NCBI GenBank assembly: GCA_029706075.1
Contig: JAINUG010000176.1
Location: 1,240,001-1,304,000, forward strand
Origin: Aldrovandia affinis
Lineage: Eukaryota; Chordata; Actinopteri; Notacanthiformes; Halosauridae
Direction of reading: 5' to 3'
Length of the DNA stretch: 64,000 nt
This document shows, one piece after another, positions 1 through 11,741 of the stretch. Position 1 is the stretch's first letter. Every line of letters begins with the position of its first letter. A program made the position numbers and the translations under genes. The notes beneath the pieces were generated by a model. It did no database searches. It had not been told where the DNA came from and saw only the letters and a program-made list of their open reading frames with translations.

Positions 1-128
1 GATGTCTATTGCTGTATTACTGCACTGATCTCGTGCGTGAACTATGATTGTTCCTACCATGTATTTATGCACATCTTGTAAGTCACTCTGGATAAGAGTG
101 TCTGCTAAATGCCTAAAATGTAAATAAT
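1..128 (+). repeat. 3' tail fragment of an L2-clade LINE
   Basis: Matches the 3' end of the L2 copy at 26,930-27,020 (gatgtctattgctgt... through the acatcttgtaagtc block). It ends with the hairpin CACTCT-GGATA-AGAGTG (84-100) and the tail word tctgctaaatg. In UnaL2-type elements this hairpin with a GGAUA loop is the site the reverse transcriptase recognises. Only the tail lies in the window. Confidence 0.75.
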
Positions 129-344
129 AAATTAGCCATTTGTTTCCTGTCCACTCATCACCTGACAGGGTGGCCACTCCTGCCAATTTGCTACAAGCTC
201 TCGATGCAGAAATAAACTTCCGGAATGTGCCTTAAACCTTTTGACATTAAAGAAAATGTAATTTATTTTTGTCAAAATGTTCTCACTTTACTTAAAGCCT
301 ACAAAAACTAATTATAGTGCTTTATAATTATCTTATGATATGCA
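129..344. other. No feature recognised
   Basis: AT-rich sequence between an L2 tail and a Tc1 fragment. No open frame or repeat was recognised. Confidence 0.5.
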
Positions 345-778
345 ATGGCAGCTTTGCAGGCAAGCCTCTTTTTCTTATTTTGCCATCTTAGCAATGACTT
401 TCTTACTGCCACTCGACCTGTCAAACCTGCAGCTCGAAGTCTTCTCTTCACAGTTGAAACTCAGACTTCCTTACTTCGACCAGTGTTAAGCTGTGCTTGA
501 AGCTGTTGTCCTGTGAGCCACCTATCACGCAAGCTGTTGACACTCAAACTTGTCTTCTGATTTTGTTGTGGCTTTGGGTCTGCCAGACCTCTTCCTGTGA
601 GAGTTTCCTCCAGTTTCCAAGTGCCCTTTGATGGTGTAGGAAACTACTCACTGCCAAAAATGTAAATTATTCAGTTTTTGGTAACCTAAACTTTTTTTTT
701 TTTAACCTCTGGAAGTTTACCGCTTACCTTTGTACCATTTCAGGTTATTCACTGGACTTGAACTGTAAAAACTTAGAC
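345..778 (-). mobile_element. Degenerate Tc1/mariner fragment (same family as 30,229-31,432)
   Basis: Closely parallels 31,005-31,375: the same run through gcaagcctctttttct, the ctgccactcgacctgtcaaa block, gtttaccgcttacc and ggacttgaactg. The left terminal repeat and most of the transposase part are missing, and the right terminal repeat is not recognisable. Strand follows the transposase remnant in the better copy. It is a non-coding relic. Confidence 0.65.
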
Positions 779-2545
779 TCTAACATTTAGAGTATATGAA
801 GTATGTGTTCCTATGTGGTTATGCTAATTGGGATAGCAGGTATACCATCCTCCAAGTTAGAGTTTGGCAAGGCATATGCCTATACAGCACTGAGTGTTTA
901 GCACTTTTCAGGGTCTCCCACAGAAATAACTAAAATGGTTACAGACTCAGTCCTTACAAACATTAAACTATGTACCCTCTAACTTCATGTAAACACACAG
1001 AATTTGGATACAACTTCACAATAAAGCCTGAAACCTGGGTTATTTGTTTTTTTCCCTTATCTTCTTATTCTTCTGCTTCCCACTAATATCTACTTCAAAC
1101 CAAAATATAATCTGTTCAGATACAGTATATTTAAACTAATAACATAATTTATTCATAGTACCAAATTGCAGTTCATGTATCATTATTTAGTCATATAAGG
1201 ATGTGCACATGTGATGCTATTTTCAGATTGCCATATTGATTTTACTTCTGTGAAAGTACCTTGCTTGCTATTGTAGGGCAGGTCACAGAACTATGCCCTG
1301 AAGTGACCCCAAAGAGTGTGAACTGTGTTTGTATTGCCAGCGGGGAGCCAACGGGTTTTGCCCCAGACGTCTCTCAGGCCCCACACTAATCCTGTCTCAG
1401 CAAAACAGGACACAGTGGGGGCTGTTCTCAAGACTTGACCACATCACTGAGTTTAATGTGTTATACTGTAACTTCATCATTTACATGTACAGTATAAGCA
1501 TGTTTGGTGTTGTTGGAGAGCTGATGTAATGAGCGGTGGGTTGGTGTCATTGATGATGTGGTACGGGTGGCGCTTACTAAAGATTTCAGAACACCGTTCA
1601 AAAGTGAACGGTGCAAATGCAAATGATCTGCAGTCAGTGGCCGTCTGTGAGACTGGCGGTGTGATGCGCGTACAGAAACAGCGCAGGATGTGGTTCAGTT
1701 TTTTAGTGATTATGTCCTTATATGGTGTTTGATGGTTTCTTTTGATGTGTGGGTATATAGGGGGAAAAGTGGCATACATCGCGGAGATTTGTACTACGAC
1801 CTCCTGCGCAACTTGGCGTATAGCCGTTTTTGTATTCTTACATTACGCAAATTCTGTTTGATTTTTTTCTGCAAGTCCGATTAATAAACATTTTCATACC
1901 AAAGCATCTCTCATTAATCTAGACTGCAGTTACACGTTGTGGTTTTAAGATTAAAGTTAACACACACACATAGAACGTTGCACTCCGTAGTCAGCCGCCT
2001 ATATATTAGTGCCGTTGCAAGATACGCAACTGTATCCTTGCTAGGCTTTACACAGGCCAAAGGCACGTCTGCATCTCATATAGAGATAGCAACACGTATA
2101 GAGCCACACTACGTGAGACGAGAGACTACCGTCTCTCATTTGCCTATACGAGTCTAGAAGTAAGAGTTAACAGAGAGAAAAGCTAACATACATGGAGTCA
2201 GATAGAGTTGGAGTTAATTAAACACCCATTTAATCCAGTTACGGTAACACTAAGGTAAGGCTACACGCTATACTTCAACACTCGGACGCGTCCGCCATTT
2301 GGTGTGTTCGGGTGGAATCTTACAGGATTCTACACTATTTAATTGTCGGGATAGCTCTATGTATTTTATGATCCTGTCCAGGCAAACAGCATGTGGCCTG
2401 GCCTTAGCTAAATCTCCATCTCCAACTTGATACACAGATTGGCCTAATTCCCATAAACAAATGTGGGCTTCCCTGGTGTTTTTTTTTTTACTGTTGTACT
2501 TAACCAGAATTGCTTCCGTAAATATCCAGCTATATAATAAGACTG
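779..2545. other. No gene recognised; probable intronic or intergenic DNA
   Basis: AT-rich stretch with only short chance frames. I see no exon with a plausible splice pair and no recognisable transposon. The block at about 1,300-2,260 is somewhat richer in CpG than its surroundings but shows no coding signal. Confidence 0.4.
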
Positions 2546-2610
2546 TATGTAAAATTGTGTAAAGTCTCTCTGGATAAGATAAATGCCTAAATTGTAACTG
2601 TGAGCAATGT
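2546..2610 (+). repeat. Decayed SINE/L2-type 3' tail
   Basis: Contains ctctctggataagataaatg, a decayed version of the GGATA-loop tail seen at 84-100 and 62,895-62,911. The body upstream (2,270-2,545) is not recognisable as a tRNA-derived head. Confidence 0.4.
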
Positions 2611-3486
2611 AAATTGCTTGTAATGTTAGTTACACCTAAAAGCACAGCTACTCCTCCTCTCTGAACAATATTATAGATTTCTGATGTGCTAAGTGCTAAA
2701 TTTACACGTGTTCATTGTAGATTATTTTACCTGTAAGTCTGTTAACTTATTGTTTGTTTGCTTTCTGTCAGTGGGACAGAGATGGGTTTATTAGTTCTGT
2801 ATGTGTTCTTGTGCTTGGCTGGCAATTGTGTCAGAATGAGAATGTTCCATTGCTAACATTCCAAATCACAACACTCCAATATTTTTGAGCATATGCTGCA
2901 GGGACCACTCAAAAATGATCACATATTTGTTAGTGTTATGTATTTGTATTGGCATTAAGTTTGTCCCTACGGGCTTGTGGTTATGCAGTCTGTGTATGCT
3001 CTGTGTGTTGTGTTGAATCTGCATGCCTCAGTAAAGAATGATGAAGCGCACTCCTTTCTCTCCTGTATTTATTCCGAGTTAACACTCAAAAGTATAGTGA
3101 GTATATAACAGTGAGCATATGTGCCAAAGGGTTAAACTAATAAGATGAAGGTGTAGCTTGCTAGAAAGCCACATCTGCCCTGTTTCATTCAGACAGCTGG
3201 CTACCTACCTATCCACACAGCTAGATAGTATTTCATTAAAACAAGCAGCTTGGCACTTTACTTCGTACTGAAATGTAGTTAGCTGTCCATAGATATGCCA
3301 TCATTAACCTTAACAGTGTGGCTACCTAACTTTACGACCTAGCCAACTAGCTATGCTTGAGGTAATTCATGAACAGCACACTAGCTAGCTTTTCAGTGAC
3401 ATAACTGTATTGTTAGCTGTGAAATATATTGAAAGTTTACTTTTGATATTTTTTGGCAAGTTAAGACGGCTTCCAACTTCAGACGA
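2611..3486. other. No gene recognised
   Basis: AT-rich DNA without a supported coding frame. A segment near 3,020-3,080 (cagtaaagaatgatgaagcg) looks like the poly(A) region of an LTR, but no partner copy or TSD is visible here. Confidence 0.35.
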
Positions 3487-4001
3487 GTTGACTTTAATAA
3501 AATGAGAGAGAATTGAAGTAATATAGATTGGGCAAAAACGTCTAGATTGCAGAACTGTGAATGAAAAATGGACTAAATTTAAAAGGTTTATTGTAGATGT
3601 ACAGTGTTAATTCAACTTCAAGTAAGGAAAAATAGGTTGAAAAAACTGTCTCCATAGTGGATGACTAAATCTTTACAGGAGATTTTGAGGCAAAAGAAGT
3701 GACTGTACAGAATATATAAAAGGGAAAACTCTGAGACAAACAAGTTAGATTGTAATATGCGGGCTATGGCTAAAAAGGAAATACGTAAGAGCAGCTAAAG
3801 GGCAGTTTGAAATTAATTTCCTAAGATGCAAAAAGTAATCCTTTTTTCAAAATTGTAGTAGAAAAAGTTAAGCTAATGATGAGATTAAGTGCATTAAGAA
3901 TAAGGTATAAACTTTGGTTTATAATAAGGATATTGCTAACACACTAAACAGTTACTTTGTTGAGAGCTTTGCCAGAGGCTTTACAAGAGGCTATACATAT
4001 G
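3487..4001 (+). pseudogene. CR1-like LINE ORF2 fragment, left piece
   Basis: Across stop codons and frame changes the plus strand reads like the linker between endonuclease and reverse transcriptase of CR1/jockey-type LINEs: a W-M-T-K...L-Y-R-I-Y-K block near 3,655-3,720, MRAMAKKEIRK near 3,757-3,790, and IANTLNSYFVESFA near 3,930-3,972. The reading stops at 4,001, where an LTR begins, and resumes at 12,879. The two pieces form one LINE later split by an insertion. Exact clade is uncertain. Confidence 0.6.
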
Positions 4002-4667
4002 TGTCAGTGTCAGGTGCGGGACAAACCCCAGCCACCCTCCACTAAGATTCCCTATCCTTTTTATTTCAGAATTCCACCCCCAGACGACCCAAACACCACG
4101 CAGACAGGTAAGTAAAAAAAGGTACAATATTTATTGATAAAAATTCATAAGTAGAACGGACAGTATTCCTACCCTGACCCCAATGCACTTGGTTTCCCCT
4201 ACCCTGATGAGCGATGAGGCCCCCCCACAACCCATTAGCAACCACCCTGCCCAACCGTTCCCGTAGCTCCCGCCACCCCTTAATCCCCTTTCCCCCGGAA
4301 ACCAACAATTGGGGCCCTCACTCACTCAACACACAGCAAAGAAACACAAAAAAATAATAAAAAGGAAAAGAAAACCACATGGGGGAGGTAGCGTCAGGCT
4401 GCGCCTCCTCTGTCAGCCCTAACTGTCCCCCAAAAAAGAAACTGCAGGTTTTCCAGCTGGTCTCTCCCACTCCAATCACGGGCACTCTAATCCGGCGACA
4501 GCTGGGCTCTCTTTTTCGTCTGGCCATGCTTTCACGCAGTTTAGGCAGAAGGTACTGGAGGAAAATAACAGCACTTAGCTGTGTTACTATGCACATGCAC
4601 ACACAACACAGCTGGGCACTTCCCTGTCATGGTGGAGCCAATTCTCCACCCCGGGATTTCCCCCCGC
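4002..4667 (-). mobile_element. LTR of a gypsy-type element, left piece (interrupted copy)
   Basis: About 90% similar by eye to the LTR at 15,368-16,441, starting at its outer end (TGTCAG here, TGTCGG there). In minus orientation a poly(A) region around tacaatatttattgataaa is followed by a GT-rich stretch and the end ...TGACACTGACA. Similarity is lost at about 4,668 and resumes at about 7,481. The LTR therefore spans 4,002-12,878 with later insertions. The bases outside (tatg at 3,998, gatg at 12,879) are only an approximate 4-bp TSD. Confidence 0.65.
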
Positions 4668-5193
4668 TTCTGTAGTCACAGCTCATCATCCGCAAGCCTG
4701 CACTGTCATTCTTCCTCATAGCCCGGCCAGACTCAGTCACGCCATTGTCGTTGCACTCTCCACTAAACAAAGAAACTCAAAACAAATAATCCAAAACTAA
4801 AATAAAACTAAAACGAAACCAAAAGACATTCACATCCACTGGCCACTGCCCATACTATGGCACAGGGACGTGCCTGTCTTCATGAGAAGTAAATAGAAAT
4901 AATAAAATAAAATAAGTATTAATGTTTGTCCACTCGTCTGTGCTTTCAATGCAATTTCGGTGTGGTTCCTATAAGTTTTGATCGTTTTTATAGTCAAAAT
5001 CGCAGAAATTCTGTATTTCCTGTTCAAATACAACAGAGAGACGAGAGGTGAGGCAGTGACGAGCCGAGCCTCTCCCCAATGAGAGCAAACTAAATTGGCG
5101 CGTGCTTGTTGCCATTTCTCTGTATGTTTCCAATATCATGTTTGAAGACACTTTTATTATACGTCTTAATTTCCATAGTGTTCGGTAATGTAT
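4668..5193. other. Inserted DNA inside the LTR, unidentified
   Basis: Sequence absent from the paralogous LTR at 16,140. It holds an A-rich block (4,760-4,830) and no recognised coding segment. Confidence 0.4.
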
Positions 5194-5640
5194 TTCACGT
5201 ATGTGTGTAATATTTAAGTCTTATTGATCTGACATAAATCCACAAGGAAAAGGCTTGCCTTGAGGCAGCCAGTACCTCTGCCTCACAGACGGGGCGATAG
5301 TGAGCCTGAAGTTTACGACTTCGGTTTACTCTTGCAAAAGTTAAAAGAACAACAACCAAACAAATGCACAGATTTTTCGCTCTGAAAATGGAGGATTTGA
5401 TTTCTAAACTGAGACATTTTTCAAAACTGGACTTTCAATCAAAGCAAGAAGTCATAATTACTGACCAAGGACGACTTTCTTCCCTGGCAATAATCTCAAT
5501 TGAGACAGAGAGACTTTTAAAACTCAAAGAAGAAAAGGAGGACTTTTACAACAAAGTCAAGGGAGATTTTCATCCAGAAAGAAAGGCGAATGGACTTCAT
5601 TTACAAGTAAAGGTAAACTAAGCAATATTTTCACTTTAAC
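5194..5640 (+). pseudogene. Possible hAT transposase C-terminal fragment
   Basis: The frame at 5,364-5,621 (85 codons, TAA stop) has the block GRLSSLAIISIETERLLKL, which resembles the C-terminal dimerisation region of hAT and ZMYM-type transposases (typically ...RLSsLAilSIE...). The preceding MHRFFALK could correspond to the ERSFSALK motif of the same domain. The catalytic part is absent. No terminal repeats were identified around it. It could also be a domesticated or cellular exon, but nothing supports that. It lies in the block that interrupts the LTR. Confidence 0.4.
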
Positions 5641-6084
5641 TTGTGCGTGTGTCAGGATTATAACAAAATAATAGCAGTGGAAATAGCCTAACTGAAATGA
5701 AAATAAAAACTAAATAAAATCTACAATGAACGACACAAAACTAACTAAACGAAAGTGAATTGCATCTAAAATCAGCTATATTTTCCCGTTTTTTTAACAA
5801 TCACGTTCAAATTTTCCCGTTATTCAGCGCTTACATAGCCGAGGCCAGGGGTCGGTAGGAATGCCCCTCCGGTCCTCGCCGTCCAGATATAACGTCTTTT
5901 AAAATAATTGGGCGCGGCTATTTGGTGTGAAAATCAGAATTTTTATGTTATCTGTATTAAAACATTGTATAATAGCACTGTAGATCTGCATTTTCGGTCG
6001 ATTGGCGTGCACGTGCGGCGCGTTCATATAGCCTACAAAGTGTTCAGGTTTGAGGTTTTGAAAATCTGGTCGCCCTACTCTGAT
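5641..6084. other. No feature recognised
   Basis: A-rich DNA (5,690-5,760) followed by a more GC-rich patch up to the 5' edge of the Rex1 fragment. No coding support. Confidence 0.35.
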
Positions 6085-7449
6085 ATCCAGTGCCTCCCCA
6101 ACCATTGACCTCACCGCATGTCACTGCTATGGCATCGGTGACCGAGCACAGTGTGAGGAGGGCTCTAACGAGGGTGAACACCAGGAAAGCTGCTGGTCCA
6201 GATGGCATATCTGGGCGAGTACTGAAGACCTGTGCTAACCAGCTAGCTCCAGTGTTCACCACTATATTCAACATCTCCCTGGCTGAGTCTGTGGTCCCCG
6301 CCTGCTTCAAGAGATCCACTATTGTCCCTGTGCCCAAGAATGCTTCTCCAGCATGCCTGAATGACTATCGACCGGTGGCCCTCACCTCGGTGGTCATGAA
6401 ATGCTTTGAGAGGCTGATTAAGGACTACATCTGCGCCTTCCTCCCTTGCTCCATGGACCCGCTGCAGTTTGCTTATCGTCCAAACAGATCCACGGATGAT
6501 GCTGTCTCCCAGGTACTGCACACCACACTCTCCTCCTGAATGTCACCAAAACTAAGGAGCTGATTGTGGACTTTAGGAGGACACAACAACAGAGGACGTA
6601 CTCACCATTGGGGATTAATGGGACCACTGTGGAGAGGGTGAGCAGGTATAAATACCTGGGGGTCCACATCACCGAAGACCTCACATGGACAGCACACACT
6701 GACACTCTGGTGAGAAAGGCGAGGCAGCGCCTTTACCACCTCAGGCAGCTGAGGAAATTTAAAGTCTCCCGGAGGATCCTTCAGTCCTTCTACTCTGGAG
6801 CTGTAGAGAGCATCCTGACCGGAAGCATCACCGCCTGGTTTGGCAACAGCTCTGCTCAGGACAGGAAGGCTCTGCAGAGAGTAGTGCGTTCGGCTGAACG
6901 CACTACTGGAACTACACTCCCCACCCTGCAGGACTTATACACCAGGAGGTGCAGAACCAGAGTCCGCAGGATCATGAAGGATCCTCACCACCCCAACAAC
7001 GGACTGTTTCAGCTGCTGCGGTCAGGCAAGCGCCTCCGTAGTCACGCTGCCAAAACAGAGAGACTGAGACGGAGTTTCTTTCCTCAGGCCATCAGGACTG
7101 TGAACTCTGACCTCACCAGGGCCCCCACCAAGACACACACACTGCCCCTCTTATGCACACCCACACACACACACACGTAATGACCACACATAATTTCCTC
7201 CATTTCCAAGTGCTCTTAATGTATATATTGTGTTGTTGTTTTTTTATATAAGAGCTCTTGCTGTACTTATTGTAATAATTATATATATTGTATTGCTTTA
7301 ATTTTTGTAATAATTCTATTGTCTTTTTACTGTAAATACTGTGTACTTTTGCACTTTTTTCGTTGAGCATTGTCACTTTCCATTTCACTGCACACCCCGT
7401 GTGTGTATGTGACAAATACAAATCTTGAAATCTTGAAATCTTGAAATCT
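6085..7449 (+). mobile_element. Rex1/Babar-type non-LTR retrotransposon, truncated and internally deleted
   Basis: The N-terminal reverse-transcriptase part lies at about 6,090-6,537: [18 protein letters not shown], then [17 protein letters not shown] and [17 protein letters not shown]. Directly after a TGA the sequence continues at about 6,539 with NVTKTKELIVDFRR, KYLGVHITEDLTW and a long C-terminal domain ending near 7,180. The segment that should lie between, including the F/YADD catalytic motif, is missing, so this copy cannot encode an active enzyme. The 3' end is a short tandem tail of tcttgaaa units (about 7,425-7,449). The 5' end is truncated. Such C-terminal blocks are typical of Rex1 in fish. 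Confidence 0.85.
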
Positions 7450-7480
7450 CCGTGTATTCCATTTACTGTTACCGGGAGCC

Positions 7481-7637
7481 TTCTCCCACTTCCCACCAGC
7501 AATACACGCACAAAACAATGTTCGGTTGTTTTCGTTTTTTTTCTCCCCAACCTGTCTTTTTATCAGTTCCCCCTCTCCTCTATGCCCACCAATCGCATGC
7601 ATACCTTCCGGCATCATTCACATTCACACGCGGGTTT
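7481..7637 (-). mobile_element. LTR of a gypsy-type element, middle piece
   Basis: Similar to 16,163-16,315 of the second LTR copy (cttcccaccagcaatacacgc, then cctgtctttttatcag, then the cattcacacgc motif). Its last 19 bases (7,619-7,637) are duplicated at 12,753-12,771 as the TSD of the L1 insertion. Confidence 0.7.
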
Positions 7638-7813
7638 TTTTTTATTTTATTTTTTTTTTTTTTTTTTTTTATTAACAAAATTGAAAATTACAACATATGG
7701 CAATAAACAGATACCATCAACAACAGATTTCTTTAGGAAATGGAGCACAATATAAACAAAATTATAACCAAATCAAAAAAAAAAAACAAAAAAAAACAAA
7801 TATATATAATAAG

Positions 7814-10800
7814 CTAAGGGGTTCCTTCCAACAAATCCAAGGCATCAAAAATACTTAGAAGCTTTATCGCTGCATTCTTTTTCATATACTTCAGTGATTT
7901 ATAATAAAGAGCTAGTTCTTTCATGAAAACCACCAATAAGGGTTGTGTCTTAATGCATTTACATTTGTGAATAAAGAATTTACCTAAAATAAATAAGGTA
8001 TTCAACAAAAATTCAGTTTTCCTATCCTCCAATATGATTCCAAATGTAATATCATTCCTGGTAAAATGAGAGAGAGAAAAGATTTTTGATTCTAGCCAAT
8101 CATACATATCACACCAGAAAGTATTGCTATAAAGACAAAAGAAGAATAAGTGATCCGTAGTTTCTATTTCTTCATCACAGAAAATACAGCTATTGTGATC
8201 AAAATTGAACCTTTGTCTAAGGAGTTCTCCTGAAGGATATATATCATTAAAAACTTTGAAGTGAATCTCTTTTGTTTTTGGAGGTAAAGGTAAGCTTAGG
8301 AAGTTAATGCGTAATTTTTTAAAGTAGTCTGAGAAAAAAAATGAGAAGCTGAGTTCCTGCTGAATTGCATAGGATATGAAATATTTGTAAAGAGACCACG
8401 GATCACTTTGTTTGTCAAAGCCCTTCCAGAGAAATCATGTCCATTAATTATCAGTAAAGAGGGATGAGGGGGACAACCATATAAGGTAGTGTGTTTTTGG
8501 TCAACAGAATAAAAGAAGTTGGAATGCTTTTAAAACCTTATCATATTGCTTACGGTTGCATTGGAAATTAAATTTTATACAGAAATCCTCAAAAGGTAAG
8601 ATGTTGCCAGATTCATCTAATAAATGGGTAATAGACCAAATATTTTTCTCCATCCAGTCATTGAAAAATAAAGACCTATTTCTAAAGAGAATGAATCTGC
8701 AATTCCAAATGGGAACACAGTGTGGTGTGAAGTTGTGTTTGTACAGAAGTAACCAATACAGCAATACTTGTGAATGGAATGAGGATAGTTTAACAGGTAA
8801 TTTAGGAACACAAAAGTCACAACGTAAAAGAAAATCAATACCACCAATCTTTTAAAAATCTCCCTGGTTACACAATACCAAAACTGTTGCTATTTACTAG
8901 AAAGGATCTTAACCACTTGATCTTTAATGTTCCATTTATACAATCAAAGTCAATGGCCTGTAGACCACCATCATCATAGTCTTTTACCATGGTTGCTTTC
9001 TTCAAATAATGAGCTTTTCTTTTCCAAATGTAGTCAAAATGTAGCTTGTTGATAGACTTTATTGCTTTATTAGAAATGGAAAGAGAGTAAGCTGGATAAA
9101 TGCACCTTGACAGACTCTCCATTTTTGTTATATAAATGCGACCAAAAAGAGAAAGATCTCTATTTAACCATCTGTCTAATCTTAATTTGCAGTCGTCTAA
9201 TTTGTTCCAAATATTCAAAGTTTCACTTAATTTAGTCTCTTTTGTAACATGCACACCTAAGTATCTGACCGTAGTTTTAATGGGGATACCATACGCCTCC
9301 ACAAGATGGGAGTCATGTATAGCTAATAGTTCACACTTTTTCATGTTTAGCTGTAACCCAGAAGCTCTGGAGAAAAATTATATTATCTGAATAATCTTTG
9401 GAATTTGCTGAATATTTTTCAAAAACAAAGTTGTATCATCTGCCAGCTGACTTACAACTATTTTGTTCTCGAAGACATTCAATTGCTCAATATCCGAATT
9501 TTTGATAAGAATTGAAAGCATTTCAGCTGCAATTAAGAAGAGTGATGGAGAAATTGGGCAGCCTTGTTTTATTCCTCTGTTAATCATAAAATGAGGGGAA
9601 GTACCACCTGATAAAGAGACAGAGCTGTTAGTGTCACTATAAAAGCTTTTGATTACATTCCTGAAATTCTCTCCAAAACCACAGAGCTCCAATGCCTCAA
9701 AAATAAAAGGATGTTCTACCATGTCGAAAGCTTTATAAAAATCAAGAAAAAGAATAAAACCATCATCATTTATATAATCACTATACTCAAGCAGGTCTAG
9801 GACTAGGCGCACATTATTATGTATAGATCTACCTCTCATAAATCCTGACTGAGTGTCACTTATTATTTGAGAAAGCCCTTCTTTGAGACAATTTGAAAAT
9901 ATGTGTGTTAGCAGTTTGTAATCATTGTTGAGGAGTGTTATTGGTCGCCAATTATCCAATAATTTGGGATCTTTATTTGGTTTTGGAATAAGAACTATTA
10001 AACCTTGCCTCATAGACTGTGGAAGTGATACATTTTCTATGGTTTCTTTTAGCGTTTCAAATAAAAGTACTTTAATGTGTTCCCAAAAAAATCTATAAAA
10101 ATTGGCTGTAAGGCCATCTGTGCCAGGAGAGCGGTCAGGAGTCAAGCACTGCAATGCTTTCTCTAGCTCCTCATATGAGATCTCTACCTCACAGTCATTC
10201 TTGAAATTTTCAGTTATTTGAGGAATGGAGTCTTTGATTTAGTCAAAGAAGATGTCTGCTGAATCAGGTGAGAAATTAGAAGAGTATAAATTACTATAAA
10301 AGGAATAGGTTTCAGTGGCTATTCTCTTGGGGTCAGAGCATTCAATGTCATTGATGATTAACGTTCCGATAATATTATTCTCCTGGCGGGTTTTCTCTAA
10401 TCTACAGAAATAAGAAGAATTTCTCTCTCCTTCCTCAATCCATTTGGCTTTAGATCTAATATAAGCCCCCTTTGCTTTCTTTTGTGTACATATCATCCAA
10501 TTTGGTTTGTAGTGTAATTAACTTCCTTTGTCAGCATCATTAATTCTGGGTTTATTGCAACAGATATTAATTTCTCTAGTTAATTCGGCCTCTTCTAGCA
10601 TGGAAGATTGTTTCAGTTGTTTACTGAAGGAAATAGAGAAGCTCCTTATTCTAAATTTTAAAAATTCCCATTTGGAGATGTAAGAGGAAAGGCTGGGGTC
10701 TGCAGAAACATCAGTAATAATCTCTTTAACCCCCTGACAGTAGACCTCAGAATGTAATAAGCTGGCATTAAGCTTCCAATAACCCTTATTTCTTTTATAA

Positions 10801-11546
10801 GCATTACTAGGTTTCAGCGTTAAACTAATAAAACAGTGGTCAGATAAGGGAGCGGTAGAAATAAAACAGTTAGCAACCAATTATCTTATATAGTCGGAAA
10901 TTAACCAAAAATCTATCCTAGATCTACTTGAACCATCTGGCTTAAACCAAGAGAATTCTTTTAAATTAGGATGTATAATGCGCCACGGGTCAATCAGATT
11001 GTGACTACTACAGAAATTGACTAGATGCGGATTATATTGATGATTAAGAAACCTGGTGGGTGAGCGGTCTACCCACTCATCATACACCAAATTGAAGTCA
11101 CCTCCTAACACAATACTATCAGTTGGGTATCTAAGTTTCAGATCCTTAATAATATTACCGATTTCAAAAAGTAAATTCTTATTCTGGGTTACACTATTGT
11201 AACCATAAATGTTCCCCAAAATAGCAAAGGAGTGCTCAATTGATAAAACACATAGAATCCAGTGTCCGTCCAAACTTTTTTTGGAAGTAATTACTTTCCC
11301 AGGGAAGTTGTTCAAAAGAATTGCAGTACCTGTAGAACGAATGGTTCCATGACAAAATAAAGTCTTATCACCCCATTGGTTGGTCCAGAACTTTTCGTCA
11401 GTTTCATTAGAATGAGTCTCTTGTAGCAGAACACAATGTGCTTTCTTGCTTTTGCAGAAAAGAAAAATTGCCTTTCGCTTAATACTGTCTCTTAGGCCCC
11501 TTGCATTAAAAGAAAAAAAAGAAATATCTGATCTAATTGAGAACAT
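7814..11546 (-). pseudogene. L1 ORF2: endonuclease-reverse transcriptase, broken
   Basis: Read from 11,546 downward, the apurinic-type endonuclease comes first (FNARGLRDSIKR, LLQETHS, LGGDFNLV, then LSDHCFISL near 10,845). The reverse transcriptase follows (SPGTDGLTANFYRFFW, LIPKPNKDP, NWRPITLLNNDYKLL, DTQSGFMRGRSI, LFLDFYKAFD, IKQGCPISPSLFLIAAE and the catalytic block LADDTTLF). The FSRASGLQLNMKKCE block follows. One frame is kept from 11,546 to 8,868, with stops at 10,881, 10,518, 10,239 and 9,378. The C-terminal part (8,764-8,501 and 8,107-7,814) is in a different frame. These breaks exclude a full-length product. ADD replaces the usual FADD-type motif conservatively. Confidence 0.88.
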
Positions 11547-11741
11547 TAAAGAAAAACGTACAACTTAAGAATGTCCTGTATGCAAGAAAAGACTGCTTTA
11601 GAATATGAACATATAGGCAATATCCCTTTGTAGGCAATCAACTGAAATGTCCTTCTTAGAAATGAAAAACAAAAGAACCAAGCAATAGGCTAGGTCAATA
11701 AAATGACATGGGTTATGAGCTTGGATGAACAAGTAGGCTAA

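Noticed and set aside
3020-3080. LTR end-like sequence
   Set aside because: Poly(A)-like word only. No second copy, terminal TG/CA pair or TSD found.
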